Shown here in pieces: positions 26,147-35,105 of a stretch of 64,000 nucleotides of DNA. The DNA is taken from NCBI RefSeq assembly GCF_001644645.1, contig NZ_CP011390.1, positions 2,600,001 to 2,664,000 of the forward strand, given 5' to 3'. The first letter of the stretch is position 1, and each line of letters begins with the position of its first letter. The stretch comes from Flavisolibacter tropicus (GTDB lineage: Bacteria; Bacteroidota; Bacteroidia; Chitinophagales; Chitinophagaceae). The notes beneath the pieces were generated by a model. The model was not told where the DNA came from. It worked only from the letters and a program-made list of their open reading frames with translations, and did not search any database. A program made the translations under genes and the position numbers.

Positions 26147-28018
26147 TTAGCGTTTCAAAAAGAACTGTAACACAAAGAATACCACCATGCTAATCACCAT
26201 CAACAGTACATAGCTTCCTACTTGTCCACTCTGTAACCAGCGCATTTGGCGACCACCATAATTGACTAAACGTCCAACTCCGTTTACAATTCCATCAATA
26301 CCTAAGCGCTCTACAAAACGGTTCAACACTCCACCAATAGCCGATACAGGCTTTGCGATAATAGCATCATAGATCTCATCAACATACCATTTGTTTTCAA
26401 GCACCTTTCCAAAAGCACCCACCTGCTCCTCTTTATAAGTGCGGTAGCATACCCATGCAATCAGGATAGCAGCAACAACTATAGCTGTAGTCAATCCCAT
26501 CAACATCCATTCTGTAGAATGCTCTACATGATGGGCTGCAGAAGGAACAACAGGTGCTAAATACTCTGCTAATTTTTCACCGCCGTGTACAAACAGCTCA
26601 GGAACACCAACAAAGCCACCAATGATAGAAAGCACTGCCAATACAACCAAAGGAATGGTCATGGCTGCAGGGCTTTCATGTACATGATGACGCTGCTCTT
26701 CTGTGCCTCTAAAGGTGCCAAAGAAGGTAATGAACAACAAGCGGAACATATAAAATGCCGTTAATGCAGCGGTAATCAATCCTATAGCATATAATGCTTT
26801 ATTATGCTCAAAAGCACCTAATAAAATGGCATCTTTTGAGAAGAAACCGGAGAATGGAGGAATACCGGCAATTGCCAAACAACCAATCAGGAAGGTGATA
26901 TACGTGATCTTCAACTTTCCTTTCAGGCCACCCATAAAACGGATATCCTGTTGTCCGCTCATGGCATGAATAACACTACCTGATCCCAGGAACAACAAAG
27001 CCTTGAAAAAAGCATGTGTCATTACATGGAAAACGGCAGCTACATAAGATCCTGTACCTAAAGCCAGGAACATATAGCCAAGCTGGCTAACTGTTGAATA
27101 GGCTAATACTTTTTTAATATCGTTTTGTCTTAACGCAATAGTAGCAGCAAACAAAGCCGTAGCCGCACCAATAATAGCAACGATATTATTCGTTAGTTCA
27201 GCATGTGCATACAAGGCATTGCTACGAGCAATCATGTAAATACCAGCCGTTACCATCGTTGCAGCATGGATCAAGGCTGAAACTGGTGTAGGACCTGCCA
27301 TGGCATCTGGCAGCCAAGTATAAAGCGGAATCTGTGCACTTTTACCGGTTGCACCTACAAAAAGCAATAAAGTAATACCAATGATATCTGTAGAAGTCAG
27401 TTTGCTTACGTTAGCAAATACAGTAGTATACTCTACGCTACCAATCTTTGCAAAGATCCAGAACACCGCCAGCAAGAAACCCAGATCACCGATACGGTTC
27501 ATCACAAAGGCTTTTTTAGCAGCCTTGGTGTAATCAATATTCTTAAACCAGTAACCTATCAATAAGTAAGAACATAACCCTACGCCTTCCCAACCAATGA
27601 ACATAATCACATAGTTAGCGCCCATTACCAGTAGCAACATTGAGAAAACGAATAGGTTCAGGTAGGAGAAATATCTTCCAAAATGCTCTTCTTTTTCTTC
27701 ATGCATATAAGCAGTGGAATACACATGGATCAAAAAGCCCACACCAGTAATGATTAATAAGAACAGTGTAGACAACTGATCAATTTGAAAAGCAAATGGA
27801 ATTCGCAAGTTGGCTACTTTGATAAAATCAAAATAGCTGATTGGCGAAGTGGAATAGTCCTTTTGCAAGAACAGCATTAGACTGATGATAAACGAGCCTA
27901 ATACGGTACCGCTACCAATAACACTTACCAATCCTTTCGATAAATACTTTCTTCCCAGGCCATTGATCAAAAACCCGATAAAAGGTAAAAGAGGAATGAG
28001 TATAATTAAGTTCTTCAT
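26147..28018 (-). CDS. nuoL: NADH-quinone oxidoreductase subunit L
   Basis: This 623-residue protein is the largest antiporter-like subunit, with the lateral helix at the C-terminus. Typical segments are FSMLLLVMGANYVIMFIGWEGVGLCSYLLIGYW, NRIGDLGFLLAVF, QIPLYTWLPDAMAGPTPVSALIHAATMVTAG and KVLAYSTVSQLGYM. The ATG at 28018 gives MKNLIILIPLLPFIGF; an upstream extension of 20 residues would be translated from intergenic repeats and is rejected. A 98-base gap with a small GC hairpin (26062-26076) separates it from nuoM. Confidence 0.96.
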   Translation of the reverse strand: MKNLIILIPLLPFIGFLINGLGRKYLSKGLVSVIGSGTVLGSFIISLMLFLQKDYSTSPISYFDFIKVANLRIPFAFQIDQLSTLFLLIITGVGFLIHVYSTAYMHEEKEEHFGRYFSYLNLFVFSMLLLVMGANYVIMFIGWEGVGLCSYLLIGYWFKNIDYTKAAKKAFVMNRIGDLGFLLAVFWIFAKIGSVEYTTVFANVSKLTSTDIIGITLLLFVGATGKSAQIPLYTWLPDAMAGPTPVSALIHAATMVTAGIYMIARSNALYAHAELTNNIVAIIGAATALFAATIALRQNDIKKVLAYSTVSQLGYMFLALGTGSYVAAVFHVMTHAFFKALLFLGSGSVIHAMSGQQDIRFMGGLKGKLKITYITFLIGCLAIAGIPPFSGFFSKDAILLGAFEHNKALYAIGLITAALTAFYMFRLLFITFFGTFRGTEEQRHHVHESPAAMTIPLVVLAVLSIIGGFVGVPELFVHGGEKLAEYLAPVVPSAAHHVEHSTEWMLMGLTTAIVVAAILIAWVCYRTYKEEQVGAFGKVLENKWYVDEIYDAIIAKPVSAIGGVLNRFVERLGIDGIVNGVGRLVNYGGRQMRWLQSGQVGSYVLLMVISMVVFFVLQFFLKR

Positions 28019-28028
28019 ATAAAAGAGA

Positions 28029-28094
28029 AGCTGTGAGCTTTGAGCTGAAAGCCGCGAGTTGATTCTCATAGCTCGCAACTAATAGCTCATAGCT
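28029..28094. repeat. Degenerate 7-bp repeat array between nuoL and nuoK
   Basis: The gap is built of 7-base words in phase: AGCTGTG AGCTTTG AG..., then AGCCGCG, AGTTGAT, and after the centre the reverse-complement words (..GCTCGCA..GCTCATA GCT). The two halves face each other and could fold into a hairpin. The array ends 3 bases before the nuoK stop codon. Confidence 0.75.
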
Positions 28095-28096
28095 GT

Positions 28097-28435
28097 TTAA
28101 TGTTTTAGTCTGTTCAAAAAGTTTACATCTACAGAATGTGTATTACGATACAGCATTACAATAATGGCAAGACCGACACTTACTTCAGCAGCGGCTACCA
28201 CCATAATAAAGAATACAAATAGCTGTCCTTCGGCTCCTATCATATTATTGGCGACACCTGCGGTCACGGCTTTCAAATGGTGCATTTTTGAAAACGCCAC
28301 CAATAAAAGATTCACAGCATTCAACATCAACTCAATACACATGAAGATGATGATGGCATTACGGCGGGTTAATACCCCCACAATACCAATGACAAATAAG
28401 GCTATCGATAAAAAGATGTAATAATTGATTGGCAT
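28097..28435 (-). CDS. nuoK: NADH-quinone oxidoreductase subunit K
   Basis: This small subunit (112 aa) has three helices: [41 protein letters not shown] with the conserved Glu, and [20 protein letters not shown] with the second conserved Glu. It lies between nuoJ (66-base gap) and nuoL. Confidence 0.96.
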   Translation of the reverse strand: MPINYYIFLSIALFVIGIVGVLTRRNAIIIFMCIELMLNAVNLLLVAFSKMHHLKAVTAGVANNMIGAEGQLFVFFIMVVAAAEVSVGLAIIVMLYRNTHSVDVNFLNRLKH

Positions 28436-28501
28436 GTTACTGCTTTTTTATTGCCACTTTGAGGTGCGGCTGACCTTTAAAAGGACCAAAGCCCAAATGT
28501 T

Positions 28502-29062
28502 TTATACGGTGTGAATTTCTTCTTCTGCGATATATTTAGCCTGTGCTCTTCTAGTGGTAGTGGCATCCTTATCGCGTTTACCGATCACAACAGCACCTAC
28601 CATAGCACTTAAGAACAGTACGCTACTGATTTCAAAAGGCACTACATAATCGCTGAACAGCACCTTACCTAAGTTTTGGATCAAGCCAATATCGCCTTCT
28701 TTCATCTGTGCCATTGCAGACTCCGTATGGCGCAACGCTGCTACCATTACTAGCAATAAGCTACCGCCGGCTACAGCACCTGCCAGCTTTAACCATTTGT
28801 TCTTTTGTGGTTCAGTTTCCTTGCTCAAGTTCATTAACATGATCACGAAAAGGAACAATACCATGATGGCACCTGCATAAACAATGATGTTTACGATAGC
28901 CAGAAACTGGGCATTTAATAAAATATAGTGTCCGGAGATAGCAAAAAAAGTAATGATCAGCGACAGTACGCTGTACACTGGGTTCTTACTGGCAATAACC
29001 GCTATTGCACTAATCAATGCCAGTGCAGAAAGAACATAAAAAAGGATTTCTGTGATTCCCAT
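28502..29062 (-). CDS. nuoJ: NADH-quinone oxidoreductase subunit J
   Basis: The 186-residue membrane subunit has five hydrophobic segments. AIVNIIVYAGAIMVLFLFVIML is the NuoJ signature helix of the E channel. It follows nuoI by 9 bases. Confidence 0.95.
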   Translation of the reverse strand: MGITEILFYVLSALALISAIAVIASKNPVYSVLSLIITFFAISGHYILLNAQFLAIVNIIVYAGAIMVLFLFVIMLMNLSKETEPQKNKWLKLAGAVAGGSLLLVMVAALRHTESAMAQMKEGDIGLIQNLGKVLFSDYVVPFEISSVLFLSAMVGAVVIGKRDKDATTTRRAQAKYIAEEEIHTV

Positions 29063-29071
29063 GTAGCAGTA

Positions 29072-29620
29072 TTATTTAATTTCTTTTCCAATTGTTCCCT
29101 TAGCCTTTGCGTACGCTTCAGGTTCTGTCTTTGGATTGGGGATTAATAAATCGTCTTTCCCGTAAATAAAGCCTTTGCGAGCATAGTTGGCTGGTGCAAA
29201 TGTTTGCGACAAGTATATCGCGTCTTTTGGACAGGCTTCTTCGCAAAGGCCGCAGAAAATACAACGCAACATATTGATCTCATACTTTGCTGCGTATTTT
29301 TCTTCACGGTACAGCCCCTCTTCACCTTTCTGACGCTCTGCGGCTTCCATTGTGATTGCTTCTGCGGGACACGCAACAGCACAAAGACCGCAGGCTGTAC
29401 AACGCTCACGACCTTCTTCATCACGGTTTAAAATATGCACCCCGCGAAATACTGCGGAGAAGGGACGCGTAACCTCCGGGTAATTAATCGTAGGCTTTTT
29501 CTTGAACATGTGGCTAAACGTAATGCCCATACCCTTTGCAATAGCCGGCAGGTACATTTTTTCCCATATTGTCATGGGTTTACGTTCAACTCCTTTTGAT
29601 CTGTTTGTTAATGATTGCAT
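29072..29620 (-). CDS. nuoI: NADH-quinone oxidoreductase subunit I (ferredoxin-like)
   Basis: This 182-residue subunit binds two [4Fe-4S] clusters that pass electrons towards the quinone. Both CxxCxxCxxxCP motifs are present (CTACGLCAVACPAEAI and CIFCGLCEEACPKDAI). The N-terminal amphipathic part (ERKPMTIWEKMYLPAIAKGMGITFSHM) sits on the membrane arm. A gap of about 120 bases to nuoH contains a CCCC/GGGG-type hairpin sequence. Confidence 0.96.
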   Translation of the reverse strand: MQSLTNRSKGVERKPMTIWEKMYLPAIAKGMGITFSHMFKKKPTINYPEVTRPFSAVFRGVHILNRDEEGRERCTACGLCAVACPAEAITMEAAERQKGEEGLYREEKYAAKYEINMLRCIFCGLCEEACPKDAIYLSQTFAPANYARKGFIYGKDDLLIPNPKTEPEAYAKAKGTIGKEIK

Positions 29621-29743
29621 TATTAAATGCCTCCTTCTTATTTCCCCAGGGGAGGAAGGATTTTAAAAATTTCGCAAATATATTTTATCAATCGCACTTA
29701 CCCACCGAATCACGATGCACTCAGCAAAGAGATTTGATAGGTT

Positions 29744-30790
29744 TTATTTATTTAATGCCAATAGCACTACAGCCGTAATGATCATATTCACTAAAGCCAT
29801 AGGAATCAACCCTTTCCAGCCCAGGTTCATCAATTGGTCATAGCGGAAGCGAGGTAGTGTCCAGCGGATCCACATGAACAGGAAGATGAACAAACAAGCT
29901 TTCAGCATTAAAACAGAAAAGCTGATCAGACCTACCCACCAATGGTTACCCCACGCTGCTTCGTTTACAAACGGAATATCATAACCACCGAAAAACAAAG
30001 TAGCCATTACCACGCTGCTGATAAACATGTTGATGTATTCCGCAAACAGGAAGAAACCCAGCTTCATAGATGAGTACTCCTGATGGTAACCAAAGTTCAA
30101 CTCGTTCTCCGCTTCTGCTAAGTCAAAGGGTGTACGGTTACACTCAGCCAATGCACAAATAAAGAAGATCAGGAAACCTAAAGGTTGATAAAGAATATTC
30201 CACCCATTGGCTATTTGATGATCAACAATGGCACTCAACCGCAATGAGCCCACAATCATTAAAACGGCAATCAGTGACATACCCATTGCCAATTCATAAG
30301 AGATCATTTGAGAAGCGCCACGGATAGCTGCCAGCAATGAGAATTTATTGTTAGATGCCCAACCACCAATCATGATGCTATACACACCCAAACTCACTAC
30401 TCCAAATACATACAAAACACCAATATTGATATCAGCAATCTGCAAACTCACATCACGACCGAAAATATGGATAGTGCCTCCCCAAGGAATTACTGCGCTG
30501 GTCATCAGGGCTGTAATCATGGCTAACATAGGGCCAAGGATAAACAGCGATTTTGATGAAGCCATTGGAATGATTTCTTCTTTAAAGAACAACTTCAAAC
30601 CATCCGCCATTGGCTGTAGAATTCCAAAAGGCCCCGCACGGTTAGGACCACGACGATCTTGTAAGACGGCCGCAATCTTGCGTTCTGCATAGGTACTGTA
30701 CATTGCTACTACTAAAGCTGTTGTTACAATGACAGCAATGAGAATAAACTTCTCCAGCAAAAACCACCAATCAAATTGTAATAAATACAT
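29744..30790 (-). CDS. nuoH: NADH-quinone oxidoreductase subunit H
   Basis: This membrane subunit (348 aa from the ATG at 30790) forms the quinone-site entrance. Conserved parts are AERKIAAVLQDRRGPNRAGPFGILQPMADGLKL, ALAECNRTPFDLAEAENELNFGYHQEYSSMKLGFF and RWTLPRFRYDQLMNLGWK. The frame extends 10 residues upstream into repeat-derived sequence, which I reject. Confidence 0.96.
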   Translation of the reverse strand: MYLLQFDWWFLLEKFILIAVIVTTALVVAMYSTYAERKIAAVLQDRRGPNRAGPFGILQPMADGLKLFFKEEIIPMASSKSLFILGPMLAMITALMTSAVIPWGGTIHIFGRDVSLQIADINIGVLYVFGVVSLGVYSIMIGGWASNNKFSLLAAIRGASQMISYELAMGMSLIAVLMIVGSLRLSAIVDHQIANGWNILYQPLGFLIFFICALAECNRTPFDLAEAENELNFGYHQEYSSMKLGFFLFAEYINMFISSVVMATLFFGGYDIPFVNEAAWGNHWWVGLISFSVLMLKACLFIFLFMWIRWTLPRFRYDQLMNLGWKGLIPMALVNMIITAVVLLALNK

Positions 30791-30798
30791 AGTATAAA

Positions 30799-30925
30799 AG
30801 CTGCAAGCTGTAAGCTGCACGCTACACGCAGTAGCAAGCAGTTATTCGCTTTTGTGTTTTACTTTTTTGTCAACTCGTCGTTCTCTTTCACGTCTCACGT
30901 TTGACGTTTCACGATACTCACCACT
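30799..30925. repeat. Two degenerate 7-bp arrays between nuoG and nuoH
   Basis: 30799-30840 is AGCTGCA AGCTGTA AG... in strict 7-base phase. 30884-30925 is a second word family, CGTCTCA CGTTTGA CGTTTCA CGATACT. About 40 bases separate them. The first family recurs at 42259-42286 and, inverted, at 42537-42564; the second recurs inverted at 42304-42331. Confidence 0.72.
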
Positions 30926-30931
30926 CAACCC

Positions 30932-32101
30932 TTATGGCGTATTCGGATTCGTCGAATCCGTTCCCGCCATATTTCTTCCTTGCCCTTCTTTAATATCAGT
31001 TACGTTAGTTCCTGCTACCTTTGACTTACCATTAAAAGTAGCGCTGGTTGCAGGTCCTTGAATCTCATTTAGGTCCACGGTATTTACTTCACTTATGCTA
31101 TGGATGTCCATCAACAGTTTAGGTTTACGACCATCCATTACCGCTTCAAATGTTTCCTGTGGCTTCACGATATTATTATAGTGTCCTGCGTTTATTACTG
31201 AATGACGATCCAAACGGGTTGGTCCTTCAATAACCCAATCACTAACTTTCTTTTTCTCAAAGCGGCAAGTATTACAGATCCAATCTTCAACTTCACCCCA
31301 CTGGTCTTTACGAGCTGTAACACGCAACACATCATCACCACGCATCCACAAACGTACCTTACCCTTACAAGTAGGACAATCGCAATGCGCATCTACCGGC
31401 TTGGTAAACCATACGCGGTTTTTAAAGCGGAAGGTTCTATCCGTTAAAGCCCCAACCGGACAAACATCAATTACGTTTCCAATGAACTCATTGTCCAAAG
31501 CCTTTTCAATATAGGTAGCAATCTGTGCGTGATCACCTCTATCCAGTACACCATGCTCACGGTTTCCAGCCACTTGGTTTGCTGTGTATACACAACGGTA
31601 GCAAAGAATACAACGTGTCATGTGCAGCTGAATATATGGTCCCAGATCAATGCGTTCAAACGTACGACGCTTGAACTCATAGCGGGTACCTTCTGCGCCA
31701 TGCTCATAACTTAAGTCTTGTAGATCGCACTCACCAGCTTGGTCACACACCGGACAATCCAGTGGATGGTTGATCAACAAGAACTCTACTACACCTTTGC
31801 GGGCTTCCAGCACCGCGGGGTTTGTGATATTCTCTACGATCATGCCATCCATTACCGTTGTACGGCAAGAAGCAACCAGCTTGGGCATCGGGCGTGGATC
31901 TGCAGTAGAACCTGCTGCTACCCGCACCAGACACGTACGACATTTACCACCGCTCCCTTGCAACTTGCTGTAATAGCACATGGCAGGAGGCACTATATCA
32001 CCACCAATTTGACGAGCAGCCTGTAGGATCGTTGTTCCCGGCTCCACTTCAATGGTGATGTTATCTATCGTTACCTTAAATAATTGTTTTTGTTCGCTCA
32101 T
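30932..32101 (-). CDS. nuoG: NADH-quinone oxidoreductase subunit G, short form
   Basis: The 389-residue subunit binds the N-terminal Fe-S clusters of NuoG. These are the [2Fe-2S] ligands (CYYSKLQGSGGKCRTC), the His-ligated cluster (HPLDCPVCDQAGECDLQD), and a [4Fe-4S] motif (CILCYRC...CPVGALT). A further Cys set follows (CDCPTCKG...CNTCRF). The large molybdopterin-oxidoreductase-like C-terminal half of proteobacterial NuoG (about 900 aa in total) is missing. After about residue 300 there is a low-complexity Thr/Asn/Gly tail. Short NuoG forms occur in Bacteroidota (family knowledge, not checked). The ATG at 32101 is used; the longer frame comes from repeats. Confidence 0.93.
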   Translation of the reverse strand: MSEQKQLFKVTIDNITIEVEPGTTILQAARQIGGDIVPPAMCYYSKLQGSGGKCRTCLVRVAAGSTADPRPMPKLVASCRTTVMDGMIVENITNPAVLEARKGVVEFLLINHPLDCPVCDQAGECDLQDLSYEHGAEGTRYEFKRRTFERIDLGPYIQLHMTRCILCYRCVYTANQVAGNREHGVLDRGDHAQIATYIEKALDNEFIGNVIDVCPVGALTDRTFRFKNRVWFTKPVDAHCDCPTCKGKVRLWMRGDDVLRVTARKDQWGEVEDWICNTCRFEKKKVSDWVIEGPTRLDRHSVINAGHYNNIVKPQETFEAVMDGRKPKLLMDIHSISEVNTVDLNEIQGPATSATFNGKSKVAGTNVTDIKEGQGRNMAGTDSTNPNTP

Positions 32102-32114
32102 ATTTGAGATTTCA

Positions 32115-32146
32115 CGCAAAGCCGCAAAGAGGCTAAGTCGCAAAGT
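32115..32146. repeat. 8-bp repeat array, left flank of the GxxExxY gene
   Basis: Four octamers in phase, beginning CGCAAAGC CGCAAAGA, then GGCTAAGT and CGCAAAGT. The array ends exactly where the GxxExxY stop codon begins and lies 13 bases upstream of the nuoG start. Confidence 0.8.
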
Positions 32147-32524
32147 TTATAAGTTATTTACTATTCGATGTATCCCATCTTTTATTAAAGGAACATTGAA
32201 ATTGACCAATAAGCCAAGTTTCAACTTCGTTAATTTCAGATAAGTCGTTACCTGCTTATAATGTAAGTCAGCTAATACTTCAACTGACTTTAATTCAATG
32301 ATCACTCTATTGCTTACAATGACATCGGCCCTAAAGCCAACTTCCAATCTGATCTCTTCATGTATAAGAGGAATGCCCTGCTGTCTTACATAAGGTAAAC
32401 CAGCTTTGCTCAACTCATAACAAACCAACTCCTCATATACGCTTTCAAATAAGCCCGGTCCATATTTCTTATGAATGCGGAAACAGATATCAACTACTGT
32501 TTTCGCTATTTCATTCTCTATCAT
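32147..32524 (-). CDS. GxxExxY family protein inserted in the nuo operon
   Basis: This 125-residue protein has the family motif GLFESVY at residues 24-30. It also has a PD-(D/E)XK-like core with Asp67 (RAD) and Glu77-x-Lys79 (IIELKS), followed by a Q..TYLKLTKLKLGLLVNFN helix-strand. The biochemical role of the family is not established; a nuclease-like fold is expected. It lies between nuoF and nuoG, on the same strand, and has no known link to complex I. Both flanks carry inverted 8-bp repeat arrays that touch its stop codon and overlap the nuoF stop codon, which suggests insertion as a cassette. Confidence 0.93.
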   Translation of the reverse strand: MIENEIAKTVVDICFRIHKKYGPGLFESVYEELVCYELSKAGLPYVRQQGIPLIHEEIRLEVGFRADVIVSNRVIIELKSVEVLADLHYKQVTTYLKLTKLKLGLLVNFNVPLIKDGIHRIVNNL

Positions 32525-32530
32525 CTAATC

Positions 32531-32562
32531 CTTAGCGCCCTTGCTCCTTTGCGAGCAACTTA
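32531..32562. repeat. 8-bp repeat array, right flank of the GxxExxY gene
   Basis: The octamers CTTAGCGC CCTTGCTC, CTTTGCGA and GCAACTTA are in phase. As reverse complement they read CGCAAAGG AGCAAGGG CGCTAAGG, the same word family as the left flank but inverted. The last octamer includes the nuoF stop codon (32560-32562). Confidence 0.75.
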
Positions 32563-33912
32563 CGCCACGGACACTCCAAGGGGATCAGCGTAATGTGCCA
32601 ATCCAAAGTTTCTTTTCTGCGCTTCTTCCGGATGCAATACGTGCCATTCAAATTCATCACGGAAATGACGGATCGCTGCTGCCACTGGCCATGCGGCAGC
32701 ATCACCCAATGGACAGATCGTATTTCCTTCAATCTTCCGTTGAATATCCCACAACAGATCAATGTCACTCATTTTACCCTTACCGGTTTCAATGTTGTGA
32801 AGGATCTTTTCCATCCACCCTGTACCCTCACGGCAAGGAGAACACTGACCGCAACTTTCATGACGATAGAAGCGGGCTAGTGTATAAGTATTCTTTACGA
32901 TACACTGATCTTCATCTAATACAATAAAACCTCCGGAACCTAACATGGAGCCGGTAGGGAAACCACCATCGGCCAGACTTTCATAAGTCATCATCCGCTT
33001 CTCACCCTTAGCTGTTGTCAGTAACAGGTTAGCTGGCAAAATAGGAACAGAAGATCCTCCCGGAATACAAGCTTTTAATCGCTTGCCATTGGGAATACCT
33101 CCACAATACTCATCGCTGTAGATAAATTCTTCAACAGAGATGGTCATGTCGATCTCATAAACGCCAGGCTTGTTAATGTTACCACAGGCAGAGATCAACT
33201 TGGTACCGGTAGATTTACCAATACCTATCTTGGCATATTCTTCAGCGCCAATGTTCATAATAGGAACAATGGCCGCTAACGTTTCTACGTTGTTTACTAC
33301 CGTTGGGCAATCCCACAAACCTTTGATGGCAGGGAACGGAGGCTTTATACGAGGGTTACCGCGCTTACCTTCAAGTGATTCAATCAACGCCGTTTCTTCA
33401 CCACAGATATAAGCACCTGCACCGCGCTGTACATAGATCTGGCAATCAAAGCCAGCACCTAAAATATTTTTACCGAGGAAACCTGCCTGATTAGCTTCTG
33501 CAATGGCTTGCTCCAGAATATCTACGATCCAGGCGTATTCACCACGGATATAGATATAAGTTCTGTTAGAGCCTAATGCAAACGAAGAAATTAAAAGGCC
33601 TTCTATCAATAAATGCGGAATGAACTCCATCAGGTAACGGTCTTTAAATGTACCGGGCTCTGATTCGTCCGCATTACATACCAAATAGCGGGGCACACCT
33701 TCTGGTTTTGCCAGGAAGCTCCATTTCATACCGGTAGGAAAACCGGCACCACCACGACCTCGCAGACCGCTTTTTTTCACTTCTTCCACGATATCTGCCG
33801 GAGACATTTTCAATGCCTTTTCAGCAGCATCGTAACCACCATTCTTGCGGTAGGTATCGTAATAACGAATCCCTTCAACGTGTGCTTTTTCTAATAAAAG
33901 TTTTCTTCCCAT
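32560..33912 (-). CDS. nuoF: NADH-quinone oxidoreductase subunit F
   Basis: This 450-residue subunit binds FMN, NADH and one [4Fe-4S] cluster and is the electron entry point of complex I. It shows SGLRGRGGAGFPTGMKWSF (FMN/NADH site), CNADESEPGTFKDR, YIRGEYAWI, GAGAYICGEETALIESLEGKRG and the cluster motif ESCGQCSPCREGTGW with a later Cys (NTICPLGDAA). Its stop codon lies in the 8-bp repeat array. Confidence 0.97.
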   Translation of the reverse strand: MGRKLLLEKAHVEGIRYYDTYRKNGGYDAAEKALKMSPADIVEEVKKSGLRGRGGAGFPTGMKWSFLAKPEGVPRYLVCNADESEPGTFKDRYLMEFIPHLLIEGLLISSFALGSNRTYIYIRGEYAWIVDILEQAIAEANQAGFLGKNILGAGFDCQIYVQRGAGAYICGEETALIESLEGKRGNPRIKPPFPAIKGLWDCPTVVNNVETLAAIVPIMNIGAEEYAKIGIGKSTGTKLISACGNINKPGVYEIDMTISVEEFIYSDEYCGGIPNGKRLKACIPGGSSVPILPANLLLTTAKGEKRMMTYESLADGGFPTGSMLGSGGFIVLDEDQCIVKNTYTLARFYRHESCGQCSPCREGTGWMEKILHNIETGKGKMSDIDLLWDIQRKIEGNTICPLGDAAAWPVAAAIRHFRDEFEWHVLHPEEAQKRNFGLAHYADPLGVSVA

Positions 33913-33977
33913 ATGACTAAATCCTTGCGGACTTATTTATAATTAAAATCGTCAACGTTTGATCTATCAGCTTTTCT

Positions 33978-34391
33978 TTAGGCTTTAACGGCCTGCCTGG
34001 CAAATAAGTACCATTTCCGTTTCTGCTTGATCCATATTTCCAGTACGCGCAACTTGTATGTAGCCCGATTACCATTTACGGCTACATCAATGGTAGCTAT
34101 AAAACGAGCCTGTGCCACTTTATTCTGTGCGGCTATGCTAACACTATCCTCTTGAATAGAATAGTATTTCGTATAACCACTTGCCAGGTTGCCTAATAAT
34201 TCCCGGCGCCCTTCTATCCAACCATTACTATGACCATAACTCAATTTCTCGTGCACGTAACGTTGAAGTTTGAAATCTTGCGACACCAGTAGCTGATGAA
34301 AATCTTTCATGGTTTGAAGCACTTCATCCTGTTGTCCAAAACTTACCAGGCCTTTGCCAAAGAACAGTATAATAAAAAGCCATGTTTTCAT
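33978..34391 (-). CDS. Secreted NTF2-like (SnoaL/DUF4440-type) protein
   Basis: The 137-residue product has a signal peptide (MKTWLFIILFFGKGLVSFGQQ). A cone-shaped NTF2-like fold is suggested by VLQTMKDFHQLLVSQDF, the repeated strands ARFIATIDVAVNGNRATYKLRVLEIWIKQKRKWYLFARQAVK, and the charge pattern. Close relatives are annotated as nuclear transport factor 2 family or DUF4440 proteins. It lies between nuoE (51-base gap) and nuoF (65-base gap) on the same strand and should be co-transcribed with nuo genes. A link to complex I is not known. Confidence 0.8.
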   Translation of the reverse strand: MKTWLFIILFFGKGLVSFGQQDEVLQTMKDFHQLLVSQDFKLQRYVHEKLSYGHSNGWIEGRRELLGNLASGYTKYYSIQEDSVSIAAQNKVAQARFIATIDVAVNGNRATYKLRVLEIWIKQKRKWYLFARQAVKA

Positions 34392-34442
34392 ACGGACATA
34401 GACTTTTTATTAATAGACTTATAAAGAGTCACCTTCATAAGT

Positions 34443-34940
34443 TTAATTGTTGCGGGCTGCAGCAGCTCTGCATTCTTCGATGATCTGATCCACTCTTTCT
34501 TTGGTCAAATGCTCTTTAAAATGTTTACCTAACTGCATCATTGGGGCATACCCACAGGCACCCAAGCACTCAACTGTTTTCAACGTGAACATACCATCTG
34601 GAGTAGTTTCGCCTACCCCAATACCTAACTTCTCTTTGATATAAGCAATGATATCATCACTACCTCTCACCATACAAGGACCTGTATGGCATACTTCAAA
34701 TAAGTATTTGCCAATAGGTTTTAGGTTGTACATGCTGTAGAATGTTGCAACCTCATATACTTCAATTGACTTTATCTGTAAGAGCTCCGCTACATAATCC
34801 ATCACCTCAGAACTCAGCCAGCCGCCATTGTCCTCTTGTGCCATATGCAAAACAGGAATCAACGCACTTTTCTGCTTTCCATCCGGATAGCGCGCAATGA
34901 TCTCTCTTACCTTTTGTAGACGTTCTTCTGAAAATTTCAT
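34443..34940 (-). CDS. nuoE: NADH-quinone oxidoreductase subunit E
   Basis: This 165-residue thioredoxin-like subunit holds a [2Fe-2S] cluster. The ligands are CHTGPC (first two Cys) and CLGACG (last two). The N-terminal helical part (ALIPVLHMAQEDNGGWL...VYEVATFYSMY) is typical. The ATG at 34940 is chosen over a TTG four codons earlier. Confidence 0.96.
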   Translation of the reverse strand: MKFSEERLQKVREIIARYPDGKQKSALIPVLHMAQEDNGGWLSSEVMDYVAELLQIKSIEVYEVATFYSMYNLKPIGKYLFEVCHTGPCMVRGSDDIIAYIKEKLGIGVGETTPDGMFTLKTVECLGACGYAPMMQLGKHFKEHLTKERVDQIIEECRAAAARNN

Positions 34941-34943
34941 ATA

Positions 34944-35094
34944 AACCCCCAACCCCTAAAGGGGAGTTTTGGTTTTAATTATTATATCGGTCCTGTTAAA
35001 GTGAGACAAGGCAAACATCTATCAAGTTATTACCCGGTCCATACTATCAACAATCTATATTTTGAAAGCGCACCTAAGTTCCCCTCAAGAGGGA
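34944..35094. repeat. Compact CCCC/GGGG hairpins in the nuoD-nuoE gap
   Basis: The 165-base gap has two related short hairpins: CCCCTAAAGGGG near 34954 and TTCCCCTCAAGAGGGA near 35077. Related forms occur in other gaps (CCGCC-TAA-GGCGG at 26062-26076, TTCCAC-CGAA-GTGGAA at 36345-36360, CCCCC-GAA-GGGGG at 43053-43067). All have a 5-6 bp stem and a 3-4 base loop. Confidence 0.6.
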
Positions 35095-35105
35095 CTGTGT
35101 GCTGC

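Noticed and set aside
32115..32146. CRISPR array
   Set aside because: The repeats are 7-8 bases, degenerate and without spacers; no cas genes are seen.
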